64,000 bases of DNA from Sphingomonas panacis (GTDB lineage: Bacteria > Pseudomonadota > Alphaproteobacteria > Sphingomonadales > Sphingomonadaceae), in contig NZ_CP014168.1 of the NCBI RefSeq assembly GCF_001717955.1, positions 2,637,501-2,701,500 on the forward strand. Direction: 5' to 3'. Position 1 is the first letter of the stretch. Every line of letters starts with the position of its first letter. The notes under the pieces were generated by a model that made no database searches, was not told the origin of the DNA, and saw nothing but the letters and a program-made list of their open reading frames with translations. This document shows positions 23,170 through 32,414 of the stretch, piece by piece. The translations under genes and the position numbers were made by a program.

Positions 23170-23946
23170 ATGTCCGATATGAAATTGAATATTGCCCGCG
23201 CGTTCCAAACCGCGTGGTCCATGTGGAAGACCGACTGGGATCTGCTGCTGCGCGTGGCGGGGCTGTTCGTGTTCCTGCCGCAATTCGCGTCGCTGCTGCT
23301 GGTGCCGTTGATGCCCGCTCTGCCGGAGGGCGACACCAGCGAAGCCGCGGTGCGCACCTGGGTCGAGGCGTTCACCACATGGTTCGGCGCCTATGGCCCG
23401 TGGCTGTTCGGCGCGGAGCTTCTCACCCTGTTCGGCAGTCTGGTGATGCTGTCGCTGTATCTCGGCACCAACCGGCCGCCGCTCGGCGCGGCGCTGGCGG
23501 GGTCGTTGCGGCTGTTCCCGCGCTATCTGCTCGCGGCGCTGATCGTGTCGCTGCCGGTCGGGTTGTTCCTGGTGCCGGCGATCGGTTTCGTGCTGGTACT
23601 GCCGGCGATGTATATCTTCGGCCGGCTGCTGCTGACCGGCGCGGTGATCGCCGCCGAACAGCCGATCGGCGCGATCGCCGCGCTTCAGCGCAGCGCGCGG
23701 CTGACTCGCGGCAACGGCATGGTGATGATGGGCGTCGCCGGCGTGCTGCTGTTCGGCGGCCAGCTCGCCGCCTGGCCGTTCGTGGCTGCGGGGCGTGCGC
23801 TCGGCGGCGCGCCGATGGCGAACCCGGTGACGGCGGCGCTGCTTGACGGGGCGGCCTCGGCCGCGCTGACGGCGGCGCTGATCGCGACGGTGCTGGTCCG
23901 CATCGCGCTCTACCGCGAGGCTTTGGTGCTCAACCGCGAGGCTTGA
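23170..23946 (+). CDS. multi-pass membrane protein, paralogue of the preceding gene
   Basis: 258 residues (MSDMKLNIARAFQTAWSMWK start), with about six membrane segments and the same internal pattern as the preceding protein: GRLLLTGAVIAAEQPIGAIA ALQRSARLTRG aligns with the RLLLVDAALVGERRGVSALI RSLSLTRG stretch. Probably acts as a heteromeric partner of its neighbour. The molecular role is unknown. The 3-prime end overlaps the converging GNAT gene by 17 bp. Confidence 0.8.
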   Translation: MSDMKLNIARAFQTAWSMWKTDWDLLLRVAGLFVFLPQFASLLLVPLMPALPEGDTSEAAVRTWVEAFTTWFGAYGPWLFGAELLTLFGSLVMLSLYLGTNRPPLGAALAGSLRLFPRYLLAALIVSLPVGLFLVPAIGFVLVLPAMYIFGRLLLTGAVIAAEQPIGAIAALQRSARLTRGNGMVMMGVAGVLLFGGQLAAWPFVAAGRALGGAPMANPVTAALLDGAASAALTAALIATVLVRIALYREALVLNREA

Positions 23947-24523
23947 GGCACGGGATCTGCGGCGCGGCATCGGGCGGCAGCGCGCCGATCAGCCGCGGGT
24001 CGGCGAACGTCTCGATCGTGCGCCGGATCGCGGTGAAGCCCGATTTGCGATAGAAGCTGAGCGCGGCGGGATGGTCGAGCGTGCAGGTGTGGACCCACAC
24101 CCGCTCGATCCCCGGTGCCCAGGCGCGGTTAAGGGCCTCCGCCATCAGCCAGCGCCCGAGCCCCTGTCCGGCAAGATCGGGCACCAGCCCGAAATAGGAG
24201 AGTTCGCATTCGTGCGCGGTGCGGAAATCGAGTTCGAGGATGCCGGCGTCACGCCCGCCTTCATCGACCGCCGCGAAGATCGCCACGTCGGGATCGTGGA
24301 GGATCGCGGTCAGCGCAGCCTCCTCCATCACCAGCCGCGAGAACCACAGCCAGCGTTCGCCGACGCGGCGGAACAATGCGCGGTAGCGATCAGGGGCAGG
24401 GCGCTCCAGCGCGACCAGCCGCAACGGCGATGCGGGCACCGCCGGCAACTCGGGCCGCGCGCTCATCTCCAGCGTGGTGACGATCGTCGCCACCTCCTCG
24501 GCGCGGACGCCGGTCAGTCCCAT
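23930..24523 (-). CDS. GNAT family N-acetyltransferase
   Basis: 197 residues. The acetyl-CoA binding motif A is LSYFGLVPDLAGQGLGRWLM (about 120-139), followed by VWVHTCTLDHPAALSFYRKS GF (motif B). The N-terminal part is variable, so the substrate is not predictable. It overlaps the hemF stop by 10 bp and is probably translated from the same mRNA. Confidence 0.88.
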   Translation of the reverse strand: MGLTGVRAEEVATIVTTLEMSARPELPAVPASPLRLVALERPAPDRYRALFRRVGERWLWFSRLVMEEAALTAILHDPDVAIFAAVDEGGRDAGILELDFRTAHECELSYFGLVPDLAGQGLGRWLMAEALNRAWAPGIERVWVHTCTLDHPAALSFYRKSGFTAIRRTIETFADPRLIGALPPDAAPQIPCLKPRG

Positions 24524-25356
24524 GTCGCGACCGGCGGCAGGCTCATCAGGATCGCATCGATATTGCCGCCGGTCTTGAGGCCGAACAACGTCCCGCGATC
24601 ATAGACGAGGTTGAACTCGGCATAGCGTCCGCGCCACGCGCGCTGCTGCGCCAGATCCGCGTCGGTGAACGGCGTTGCCATCCGCCGCCGCACGATTCGG
24701 GGATAGATGTCGAGAAAGGCGCGGCCGACATCCTGCGTGAAGGCGAAATCGCGCGCGAAATCGCCCTCCAGATGATCGTAGAAGATCCCGCCGACGCCAC
24801 GATGCACGTGCCGGTGGGGGATATAGAAATAGTCGTCGGCCCATTGCTTGAAGCGCGGATAATGCGCCGGGTCATGCGCGTCGCACGCCGCTTGCAGCAC
24901 GGCGTGGAAATCGGCGGTGTCCTCGGCGATCGGCAGCGGCGGGTTGAGATCGGCGCCGCCGCCGAACCAGCGCTTGGTCGTCGCCAGCATCCGTGTGTTC
25001 ATGTGGACGGCGGGAACATGCGGATTGGCCATGTGCGCGACGAGGCTGATCCCGGTCGCGCAGAAGCGCGGATCGTCGCCCGCGCCGTGGATGGTCTTGC
25101 CGAAATCGCCGTCGAGCACGCCGCCGACGGTCGAGACGTTGACGCCGACCTTCTCGAACACCTTGCCCTTCATCACCCCGCGCACGCCGCCGCCACCCGG
25201 CTCGCCGGACGGGTCGACGCGGTCCCACGGCGTATAGACGAAGCGCGCGTCCGATCCCGCCTCGGCTTCGATCGCCTCGAATTCGGCGCAGATCAGGTCG
25301 CGCAGATGCTCGAACCAGGTGCGGGCGGCGGCTTGCTGTTCGTCGAGCGGTTGCAT
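24514..25356 (-). CDS. hemF: oxygen-dependent coproporphyrinogen-III oxidase HemF
   Basis: 280 residues; decarboxylates coproporphyrinogen III to protoporphyrinogen IX with O2 in haem synthesis. Motifs: VFEKVGVNVSTVGG, the signature TTKRWFGGGADLNPP, YFYIPHRHVHRGVGGIFYDH, and the C-terminal FNLVYDRGTLFGLKTGGNID. The ATG at 25356 fits the family N-terminus. Next to trmL, 28 bp downstream. Confidence 0.97.
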   Translation of the reverse strand: MQPLDEQQAAARTWFEHLRDLICAEFEAIEAEAGSDARFVYTPWDRVDPSGEPGGGGVRGVMKGKVFEKVGVNVSTVGGVLDGDFGKTIHGAGDDPRFCATGISLVAHMANPHVPAVHMNTRMLATTKRWFGGGADLNPPLPIAEDTADFHAVLQAACDAHDPAHYPRFKQWADDYFYIPHRHVHRGVGGIFYDHLEGDFARDFAFTQDVGRAFLDIYPRIVRRRMATPFTDADLAQQRAWRGRYAEFNLVYDRGTLFGLKTGGNIDAILMSLPPVATWD

Positions 25357-25384
25357 GGCCGCGCCCTTTGCCCCCCTCCGGCGG

Positions 25385-25849
25385 TTAAGTCGAGACGTCG
25401 GCGGGCCAGCCGCCGGTCTGGCGCAACGCTTCGCCGAGCGCGATGCCGCACGCGACCGCGAGGTTGAGCGAGCGCATCCCGGCGGCGAGCGGGATTCGCA
25501 CGCGCAGATCGGCACGATCATGCACCGCTGGCGGAACGCCGCTCCCTTCGGAGCCGAACAGCAGGATGTCTCCGCGGTGGAACGTCGCGGCATCGAGCCG
25601 GACGCCGCCGCTGGTGGTCATCAACACCAGCCGCCCGCTCGCGCGCGCTTCGAACGCCGTCCAGTCGGCATGGCGCTCAACCTCGGCGGCGCGCGCGTAG
25701 TCCATGCCGGCCCGTGCGAGCGCACGGTCGCTGAACGCGAAGCCCATCGGCTCGATCAGATCGACCGCGACGCCGAAGCACGCGGCCATGCGCAGGATGG
25801 TGCCGACATTGCCGGCGATTTCGGGTTGGTGGAGGGCGATGCGCATCAT
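25385..25849 (-). CDS. trmL: tRNA (cytidine(34)-2'-O)-methyltransferase TrmL
   Basis: 154-residue SPOUT methyltransferase. Motif 1 is ALHQPEIAGNVGTILRMAAC, motif 2 ILLFGSEGSGVP, motif 3 RIPLAAGMRSLNLAVACGIA with the trefoil-knot AdoMet site. It methylates the wobble base of tRNA-Leu isoacceptors. MM at the start gives two possible ATGs (25849, 25846). Divergent from the pet operon. Confidence 0.95.
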   Translation of the reverse strand: MMRIALHQPEIAGNVGTILRMAACFGVAVDLIEPMGFAFSDRALARAGMDYARAAEVERHADWTAFEARASGRLVLMTTSGGVRLDAATFHRGDILLFGSEGSGVPPAVHDRADLRVRIPLAAGMRSLNLAVACGIALGEALRQTGGWPADVST

Positions 25850-25875
25850 GCTGCGTTACCAGAGGTAAAATGCTG

Positions 25876-25905
25876 TTGGCAAAGCCGGCTACCTCCGTCT
25901 ATCAG
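25876..25905 (+). promoter_or_regulatory. possible housekeeping promoter of petABC
   Basis: TTGGCA (25876-25881), an 18-bp spacer, and TATCAG (25900-25905) lie about 100 bp before petA in the divergent gap to trmL. The match is moderate in both boxes and is offered as a candidate only. Confidence 0.3.
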
Positions 25906-26007
25906 GTCGAGGCTTCCCGTGGGGACGGAGAAGGTCAGGGCGGCGATATCGTCATCGTCGCCTCAGGAAAATCCCATCGTCGACACGGCGAAGACAAGGG
26001 CAGAGAA

Positions 26008-26592
26008 ATGGCAACAGTCGATAATGCCGTGCCACCTGGAGAGGATCCGGCACCGTTCCACGAAGCGGTGGATGATCCGCGCCGGCGCGATTTCATCAAT
26101 ATCGCGGCGGTCGCCTGGGCGGGCGTCGGCGGCGCGATCGTCGTGCTGCCGCTCATCAACCAGATGAGCCCCTCCGCCGACGTGCTGGCGCTGTCCACCA
26201 CCGAGGTCGACCTTTCCAAGATCGAAGCCGGGCAAGGCGTCGTCACTTCGTTCCGCAAACAGCCTTTGTTCGTGCGCCACCTGACGCCGAAGGAAATCGC
26301 CGAGGCCGATGCGGTTCCGCTTGGCGAGCTGCGCGATCCGCAGACTCTCGCCGACCGTACCAAGCCCGGCAAGACCAACTGGCTCATCACGCTCGGCGTC
26401 TGCACCCATCTCGGCTGCATTCCGCTCGGCATCCACGAAGGCGAGAATCGCGGCCAGTTCGGCGGCTATTTCTGCCCGTGCCACGGGTCGCAATACGATA
26501 CCGCCGCGCGCATCCGCAAAGGCCCGGCCCCGAAGAACCTGGCCGTGCCGCCGTACACCTTTTCGTCGGACACGACGGTCACCGTCGGTTGA
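26008..26592 (+). CDS. petA: ubiquinol-cytochrome c reductase iron-sulfur (Rieske) subunit
   Basis: 194 residues. A twin-arginine-like [20 protein letters not shown] segment and membrane anchor (about 29-55) precede the Rieske domain. The 2Fe-2S ligands are in CTHLGC and CPCHGS. AGAGAAATG marks the start; an in-frame upstream ATG at 25870 is less likely. First gene of the bc1 operon, passing electrons from ubiquinol to cytochrome c1. Confidence 0.97.
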   Translation: MATVDNAVPPGEDPAPFHEAVDDPRRRDFINIAAVAWAGVGGAIVVLPLINQMSPSADVLALSTTEVDLSKIEAGQGVVTSFRKQPLFVRHLTPKEIAEADAVPLGELRDPQTLADRTKPGKTNWLITLGVCTHLGCIPLGIHEGENRGQFGGYFCPCHGSQYDTAARIRKGPAPKNLAVPPYTFSSDTTVTVG

Positions 26593-26605
26593 GGATGTCA
26601 CAGAG

Positions 26606-27910
26606 ATGAGCTTTCCCTGGGCGAAACATTACGAACCGAAATTCGCGCTGACCAAGTGGGTCGACGAACGGCTGCCGCTGCCGCGCCTCGTCTACAACGC
26701 GGTCGGCGCTGGCTATCCGGTGCCGCGCAACCTCAACTATTTCTGGAACTTCGGCGTGCTCGCCGGCGCAGCACTCGCCGCGCAGATCGTCACCGGCATC
26801 GTGCTGGCGATGCATTATGCCGCGAACGGCGGCGTCGCGTTCGATTCGGTCGAGCACATCATGCGTGACGTCAACGCCGGCTGGTTCCTGCGCTATGCGC
26901 ATGCCAACGGTGCGTCGATGTTCTTCATCGTCGTCTACATCCACATCTTCCGGGGCCTCTATTACGGATCGTACAAGGCGCCGCGCGAAATCGTGTGGCT
27001 GCTCGGCGTCGTCATCTTCCTGCTGATGATGGCAACCGCGTTCATGGGCTATGTGTTGCCGTGGGGGCAGATGAGCTTCTGGGGCGCCCAGGTCATCACT
27101 GGCTTCTTCTCGGCGATCCCGATCGTCGGCGACACGATCCGCGTGTGGCTGCTCGGCGGCTATGCGCCCGACGATGCCGCGCTCAACCGCTTCTTCTCGC
27201 TTCACTATCTGCTGCCATTCGTGATCGCCGCGGTCATCGTGCTGCACATCTGGGCGCTGCACATTCCGGGATCGAACAACCCGACCGGCGTGGACGTGAA
27301 GGGCGAGCAGGATACCGTGCCGTTCCATCCGTATTACACCGCGAAGGACGGGTTCGGGCTGGGCATCTTCCTGGTGCTGTTCGCCTTCCTGATCTTCTTC
27401 GCGCCGAACTATCTCGGCCACCCGGACAATTACATTCCGGCCAACCCGCTGGCGACGCCCGCGCATATCGTGCCCGAATGGTATTTCTGGCCGTTCTACG
27501 CGATCCTGCGCGCGTTCACCTCGGACTTCATCCTGCCCGCGAAACTGTGGGGCGTGCTGGCGATGTTCGGGTCGATCGTGCTGCTGTTCTTCCTGCCGTG
27601 GCTCGACAGTTCACCGGTCCGCTCAACCAATTACCGGCCGCTGTACCGCATCTTCTTCTGGGTGCTCGTCGCCGACGTGCTGGTGCTCGGCTATTGCGGC
27701 GGCTCGCCGGCGGAACCGGCTTATGTGATCGTCAGCCAGATCGCGGCGGCATATTATTTCGCACACTTCCTCGTCATTCTGCCGATCGTCTCGCGGATGG
27801 AGCGCCCGCGCCCGCTGCCCAATTCGATCACCGAGGCGGTGCTGGCGAAGCATGGCGGCACCAGCCCGACGGAGACCGCAATGAGCGGCTCCGTGCTCAC
27901 GGCCGAATAA
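26606..27910 (+). CDS. petB: cytochrome b subunit of the bc1 complex
   Basis: 434 residues, eight or nine membrane helices. Haem ligands lie in the helix B/D histidines (AMHYAANGG region; [33 protein letters not shown]). The PEWYF-type Qo motif is [14 protein letters not shown], and [17 protein letters not shown] forms helix C/cd. It is a full-length bacterial cytochrome b, not split as in plastids. Confidence 0.98.
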   Translation: MSFPWAKHYEPKFALTKWVDERLPLPRLVYNAVGAGYPVPRNLNYFWNFGVLAGAALAAQIVTGIVLAMHYAANGGVAFDSVEHIMRDVNAGWFLRYAHANGASMFFIVVYIHIFRGLYYGSYKAPREIVWLLGVVIFLLMMATAFMGYVLPWGQMSFWGAQVITGFFSAIPIVGDTIRVWLLGGYAPDDAALNRFFSLHYLLPFVIAAVIVLHIWALHIPGSNNPTGVDVKGEQDTVPFHPYYTAKDGFGLGIFLVLFAFLIFFAPNYLGHPDNYIPANPLATPAHIVPEWYFWPFYAILRAFTSDFILPAKLWGVLAMFGSIVLLFFLPWLDSSPVRSTNYRPLYRIFFWVLVADVLVLGYCGGSPAEPAYVIVSQIAAAYYFAHFLVILPIVSRMERPRPLPNSITEAVLAKHGGTSPTETAMSGSVLTAE

Positions 27911-27922
27911 GGGGACACGACC

Positions 27923-28774
27923 ATGATCCGCTGGATTTCCGGTATTATCGGCCTCGGCATCGTCGCCGTGCTGGGGTGGTCGCTGCTCTGGTCGGTGGTG
28001 GGGGTCGTCACCGATCCGCCCGCGCCGACCGCCGAGCATTACGTCCGCTCGCACCACCCTTTGCTCAGCGCGGAGCTTCCGTCCGAAGGGCTGTTCGGAA
28101 AATACGATCTGCGCCAGCTTCAGCGCGGCTTCCAGGTTTACAAGGAAGTGTGCGCGGCGTGCCATTCGATCCGGCTCGTCTCGTTCCGTGACCTGAAGCA
28201 GCTCGGTTACGACGACGGTCAGGTCAAGGCGATCGCCGCCGGCTGGCAGATCGAACAGCCGAACGTCAACCCCGACACCGGCGAAGTCGCGACGCGCAAG
28301 AACCTGCCGTCCGATCGCTTCCCGCTGGTGTTCGCCAACGACGTCGCGGCGCGCGCCGCCAACAACAATGCGGTTCCGCCCGATCTGTCGCTGATGACCA
28401 AGGCGCGGCACGAGGGGCCGGACTATGTCTATTCGCTGGTCGGCCACGGTTACGTGAACCAGCCCGCCGATCTGCTGGCCAAGTTCCCCGACGCGAAGAC
28501 GCCGAAGGGGCTTCACTACAACCAGTATTTCGCCAACCTCAACATCGCGATGCCGCCGCCGCTGACTCAGGACGGGCAGGTCCAGTATCTCGACGGCACC
28601 AAGCCGACCGTCGACCAGATGGCAAAGGACGTCGCGGCGTTTCTGACGTGGACAGCCGAACCCAATCTCGATACCCGCCACGGCGCCGGCTTCGCCGTGC
28701 TCGGGTTCCTGCTGGTGTTCTGCTTCCTCGCATACGGCGCGTATCAGAACGTTTGGCGCAACATGAAACATTGA
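27923..28774 (+). CDS. petC: cytochrome c1
   Basis: 283 residues. N-terminal anchor/signal (IRWISGIIGLGIVAVLGWSL), the haem c site EVCAACHSIR (CAACH), the sixth-ligand Met in NIAMPPPLT, and a C-terminal membrane helix (GFAVLGFLLVFCFLAYGAYQ). Separate from petB, so not an FbcH fusion. Spacing of 12 bp after petB and 2 bp before apt suggests one transcript. Confidence 0.97.
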   Translation: MIRWISGIIGLGIVAVLGWSLLWSVVGVVTDPPAPTAEHYVRSHHPLLSAELPSEGLFGKYDLRQLQRGFQVYKEVCAACHSIRLVSFRDLKQLGYDDGQVKAIAAGWQIEQPNVNPDTGEVATRKNLPSDRFPLVFANDVAARAANNNAVPPDLSLMTKARHEGPDYVYSLVGHGYVNQPADLLAKFPDAKTPKGLHYNQYFANLNIAMPPPLTQDGQVQYLDGTKPTVDQMAKDVAAFLTWTAEPNLDTRHGAGFAVLGFLLVFCFLAYGAYQNVWRNMKH

Positions 28775-28776
28775 GA

Positions 28777-29343
28777 ATGATCGCAGTCGAGACCGAGGCC
28801 CGCCAGGATCAGCGCAACGACGATCTGAAGGCGCTGATCCGCACCATTCCCGATTTCCCCAAGCCCGGCATCCAGTTTCGCGACATCACCACGTTGCTGC
28901 TCGATGCCAAGGGTTTCGCCGAGGCGATCGCCCGCATGGCGGCGGCGACGGTCGGCCCGGTCGATCTGGTCGCGGGAATCGAGGCCCGCGGCTTCATCTT
29001 CGCGGCCGCGATGGCAGCCCCGCTCGGCGCGGGCGTGCTGCTGATCCGCAAGGACGGCAAGCTGCCGGGCGTGACGATCGCCGAGGATTACGCGCTCGAA
29101 TACGGCACCGACCGGATCGCAATGCACGAGGACGCGCTCGTGCCCGGTCAGCGCGTGCTTCTCGTCGATGACCTGATCGCGACCGGCGGCACGGCGCGCG
29201 CTGCGGTGCGGCTGCTGCGCAAGGCCGGCGCGGTGGTGGAGCAGGCGCAGTTCCTGCTCGATCTGCCCGATCTCGGCGGCGCCGACGCGCTCCGCGCCGA
29301 CGGGCTGGCGGTCGATTCGCTGATCGCGTTCGAGGGGCATTGA
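28777..29343 (+). CDS. apt: adenine phosphoribosyltransferase
   Basis: 188 residues. The PRPP-binding motif is VLLVDDLIATGGTA. FPKPGIQFRDITTLLLDAKG at the N-terminus and GIEARGFIFAAAMA are family signatures. It salvages adenine to AMP. Close linkage after petC is common in sphingomonads by my recollection and implies cotranscription. Confidence 0.96.
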   Translation: MIAVETEARQDQRNDDLKALIRTIPDFPKPGIQFRDITTLLLDAKGFAEAIARMAAATVGPVDLVAGIEARGFIFAAAMAAPLGAGVLLIRKDGKLPGVTIAEDYALEYGTDRIAMHEDALVPGQRVLLVDDLIATGGTARAAVRLLRKAGAVVEQAQFLLDLPDLGGADALRADGLAVDSLIAFEGH

Positions 29344-29408
29344 TCCGCCCTGATCGGCCCGGGGCGCTGCCCCGGACGATCGCCATGTGTCTGCGATGTT
29401 TCGAAAAC

Positions 29409-29433
29409 GGAACCACGGCCGCGCTTCATCGTT
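29409..29433 (+). promoter_or_regulatory. EcfG-type promoter of the Gly-rich lipoprotein gene
   Basis: GGAAC (29409-29413), a 17-nt spacer ending in C, and GTT (29431-29433). The match to the general stress consensus equals those before nepR and the candidate sRNA. It lies 60-84 bp before the ATG at 29493, giving a leader of about 50 nt. Confidence 0.65.
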
Positions 29434-29492
29434 TCTTCCAAACGATGCGTCGCCCCGCAGTGCGGCTTTCGCATCCTGTCGGAGTACGCAGC

Positions 29493-30074
29493 ATGATCCC
29501 CAGGAAGCTCTTGATCGCCGGCCTCGGCCTCGCCGCCGCATTTGGCCTCTCGGCCTGCGTCGATGACGGGTATGGCTATGGCGGCGGCGGCATCGGTTAT
29601 GCCAGTTCCGGGTGGGACCCCTATTACGGCGGGTTCAACGCCGATCCCTATTGGGGCTGGTACGGCGACTATTATTATCCGGGCACCGGCTATTACGTCT
29701 ACGGTCGCGACAACCGCCGCTACCGCTGGAACGGCGCTCAACAGAATTACTGGCGCGGCCGCTCGCAACATTGGAACAACGCGCACCGTGACATCCGCCC
29801 GATGTGGCGCGATTTCCGCGGCCCGCGCGGCGGCAACAACACCTGGCAGGGCGGCCGCCCCGGCGGCGGCAACTGGCAAGGTGGTCCCGGTCGCCCGAAC
29901 GGGGGCACCTGGCAAGGCAATGGCGGTGGTCGCCCGGGCGGCGGCACCTGGCAAGGCAATGGCGGCGGTCAGCCGGGCGGCGGCGCCTGGCATGGCAATG
30001 GTGGTGGTCGGCCGGGCGGTGGTTCCTGGCACGGCGGCGGTGGTCGTCGTGGCGGCGGCGGTCGTCGCCCCTGA
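29493..30074 (+). CDS. Tyr/Gly-rich lipoprotein with C-terminal tandem repeats
   Basis: 193 residues. Signal MIPRKLLIAGLGLAAAFGLS then AC (lipobox, Cys22). The middle is rich in Tyr, Trp, Gly and Asp (YGDYYYPGTGYYVYGRDNRR). The C-terminal half contains tandem units of about 13 residues, GGTWQGNGGGRPG and variants, ending in a Gly/Arg tail. Likely surface-exposed on the outer membrane; no enzymatic domain. An EcfG-type promoter precedes it, so it may be a stress-induced envelope protein. Repeat number could vary by slippage. Confidence 0.85.
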   Translation: MIPRKLLIAGLGLAAAFGLSACVDDGYGYGGGGIGYASSGWDPYYGGFNADPYWGWYGDYYYPGTGYYVYGRDNRRYRWNGAQQNYWRGRSQHWNNAHRDIRPMWRDFRGPRGGNNTWQGGRPGGGNWQGGPGRPNGGTWQGNGGGRPGGGTWQGNGGGQPGGGAWHGNGGGRPGGGSWHGGGGRRGGGGRRP

Positions 30075-30134
30075 CGTGCCGCCCGGGGCCAGCCAACACT
30101 GGCACCGCCAGCGTCACCACGCTAATCGGCAAGC

Positions 30135-31166
30135 ATGAACGCACCCCATCGTCTGCGGCTCGATAGCGCCGCACTCGTCGCCAATTGGCGTGCCCTCGCT
30201 GCGCTGAGTGGACCTGCCGCGTGCGGCGCCGCGATCAAGGCCGACGGCTATGGCCTTGGCGCGGTCGAGGTCGCCCGTCGGTTGGCGCAGGCCGGCTGCC
30301 GCGATTTCTTCGTCGCCACCTGGGCCGAGGCCGAGGCGCTCGCGCCGCTCGGCCTGCCGGTCGCGGTGCTTCACGGCGTCCGCGAAGAGGATATGGCCAC
30401 CGCGCCACAAGGCTTCGCATGGCCGGTGCTCAACACCGAGCGTCAGGTCGCGCGCTGGCGCGCCGCCGGGGGCGGACGGTGCGATGTGATGGTCGACACC
30501 GGCATGAGTCGGCTCGGTATCGCGGCCGCTGCGGTTTGCGACGGCACGCTCGACGGGCTGGAGATCGGCACGCTGATGAGCCATCTCGCCAGCGCCGACG
30601 AGGATTCGCCGCTCAACGGGCGCCAGCTTGCCGCGTTCACTTCGCTCAAGGGGCACCACCCCGCCAAGCGGATGAGCCTCGCCAATTCCGCCGCGATCGC
30701 TTTTGGCCGCGACTATGCCTTCGATCTGACGCGGCCCGGCCTGGCGCTCTACGGTGGCGTGCCGCGCGAAGAGCTTGCCGGCACGCTGCGTCAGGTGGTG
30801 ACGCCCGAGGCGCAGATCCTCCAGCGCCGTCGTCTCCAGCCCGGCGACGTGATCGGCTACAACGCGCTGTTCACCGCCGAGCGCTCGACGGAAGTGGCGA
30901 TCCTCAACCTCGGCTACGCCGACGGCTATTGGCGCGGCTTTTCACAGCGCGGCGCGGCCCATCACGGCGAGGCGCGCCTGCCGGTGCTGGGCCGCGTCTC
31001 GATGGACCTCACCGCCATAGCAGTCGATGCTGTGCCCGATCTCGCCGAGGGCGACTGGGTCGCGATCGACTATGCACTACCGGAGGCGGCGGCGCTGTCG
31101 GGCATGTCCCAATACGAATTGCTCACCGGGCTGGGCAAACGGTTCGACCGGATGTGGGTCGGGTAG
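30135..31166 (+). CDS. alr: alanine racemase
   Basis: 343 residues, PLP enzyme making D-Ala for peptidoglycan. The PLP lysine is Lys35 in AAIKADGYGLG. The opposing catalytic Tyr is in DVIGYNALFTAE. Other marks: VMVDTGMSRLG, SLANSAAIAF, RPGLALYGG, LGRVSMDL. Slightly short for the family but with all catalytic elements. Confidence 0.96.
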   Translation: MNAPHRLRLDSAALVANWRALAALSGPAACGAAIKADGYGLGAVEVARRLAQAGCRDFFVATWAEAEALAPLGLPVAVLHGVREEDMATAPQGFAWPVLNTERQVARWRAAGGGRCDVMVDTGMSRLGIAAAAVCDGTLDGLEIGTLMSHLASADEDSPLNGRQLAAFTSLKGHHPAKRMSLANSAAIAFGRDYAFDLTRPGLALYGGVPREELAGTLRQVVTPEAQILQRRRLQPGDVIGYNALFTAERSTEVAILNLGYADGYWRGFSQRGAAHHGEARLPVLGRVSMDLTAIAVDAVPDLAEGDWVAIDYALPEAAALSGMSQYELLTGLGKRFDRMWVG

Positions 31167-31192
31167 CGGGACGCGTCTTGCGCCCGCTACCC
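31161..31192. terminator. hairpin terminator between alr and the thiolase gene
   Basis: GGGTAGCGGG (31161-31170) pairs perfectly with CCCGCTACCC (31183-31192); the alr stop codon TAG is inside the left arm. It separates two convergent genes and may act in both directions. No clear T run. Confidence 0.6.
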
Positions 31193-31202
31193 TAAGCTCA
31201 CC

Positions 31203-32375
31203 TCAGCGCTCGACGCACATGGCGATGCCCATGCCGCCGCCGATGCACAAGGTCGCCAGACCCTTCTTCGCGTCGCGCTTCTCCATCTCGTAGAGCAGGG
31301 TGGTCAGCACGCGCGCGCCGCTCGCGCCGATCGGGTGGCCGATCGCGATCGCGCCGCCGTTGACGTTGACCTTCTCCGCATCCCAGCCGAGTTCCTTGCC
31401 GACCGACAGCGCCTGCGCGGCGAACGCTTCGTTGGCTTCGATCAGGTCGAGATCGGCGAGCGTCCAGCCCGCCTTCTCCAGCGCGCGGCGGGTGGCGGGG
31501 ACAGGGCCGATGCCCATCACCGAAGGATCGACACCAGCCGAAGCCCAGCTCACGATCCGCGCAAGGATCGGGCTCCCGCGCTTCTCGGCTTCCTCGCGGC
31601 TCATCAGCACCAGCGCGGCGGCGCCGTCGTTGAGGCCAGAGGCGTTGGCGGCAGTGACGGTGCCGTCCTTCTTGAAGGCGGGGCGCAGGCCCGACACCGA
31701 TTCGATCGTCGCGCCGGCGCGGATATATTCATCGGCATCGACGATCGTGTCGCCCTTGCGGCCCTTGATCGTGACGGGAGCGATCTCGTCCTTGAAGCGC
31801 CCGCTGCCGCGCGCGGCTTCGGCGCGATTCTGTGACCGCACCGCGAATGCGTCCTGCTCGGCGCGCGTCACCTGATATTGCTCGGCGACATTCTCGGCGG
31901 TGATGCCCATGTGATAATGGTTGAACGCGTCGGTCAGCCCGTCCTTGATCATCGTGTCGATCAGCGAAAGATCGCCCATCTTCTGCCCGGCGCGCAGCGC
32001 CTGAGCATGTGCCGACATCGACATCGATTCCTGCCCGCCCGCGACGACGATGCTGGCGTCGCCGGTCGCGATCGCCTGCGCCGCCAGCGCGACCGCGCGC
32101 AGCCCCGATCCGCACACCTGGTTGACGCCCCAGGCCGGAACCTCCTTGGGCACGCCCGCCGCCATCGACGCCTGCCGCGCCGGGTTCTGGCCCTGCGCCG
32201 CAGTCAGCACCTGCCCGAGAATCACTTCGGACACCTCTTCGCCCGATACGCCCGCCTGCGCGAGCGCGGCGACGATCGCCTGACGGCCGAGCTCATGCGC
32301 CGGCACGCCGGCAAAGGCGCCGAGGAAACTGCCGACCGGGGTGCGCTTGGCGGCGGTGATGACGATATCGGTCAT
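31203..32375 (-). CDS. phaA: acetyl-CoA C-acetyltransferase (thiolase)
   Basis: 390 residues with both active-site cysteines: Cys88 in [11 protein letters not shown] and Cys377 in [12 protein letters not shown]. The His of [15 protein letters not shown] is also present. Biosynthetic thiolases condense two acetyl-CoA to acetoacetyl-CoA. The neighbouring PHA-synthase-like gene and phaR support a role in polyhydroxybutyrate synthesis, though a catabolic role (atoB) cannot be excluded. Confidence 0.92.
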   Translation of the reverse strand: MTDIVITAAKRTPVGSFLGAFAGVPAHELGRQAIVAALAQAGVSGEEVSEVILGQVLTAAQGQNPARQASMAAGVPKEVPAWGVNQVCGSGLRAVALAAQAIATGDASIVVAGGQESMSMSAHAQALRAGQKMGDLSLIDTMIKDGLTDAFNHYHMGITAENVAEQYQVTRAEQDAFAVRSQNRAEAARGSGRFKDEIAPVTIKGRKGDTIVDADEYIRAGATIESVSGLRPAFKKDGTVTAANASGLNDGAAALVLMSREEAEKRGSPILARIVSWASAGVDPSVMGIGPVPATRRALEKAGWTLADLDLIEANEAFAAQALSVGKELGWDAEKVNVNGGAIAIGHPIGASGARVLTTLLYEMEKRDAKKGLATLCIGGGMGIAMCVER

Positions 32376-32414
32376 GTCTGGTGAGTCTCCGACAGGTGGA
32401 ATGTCTGTGAGCGG

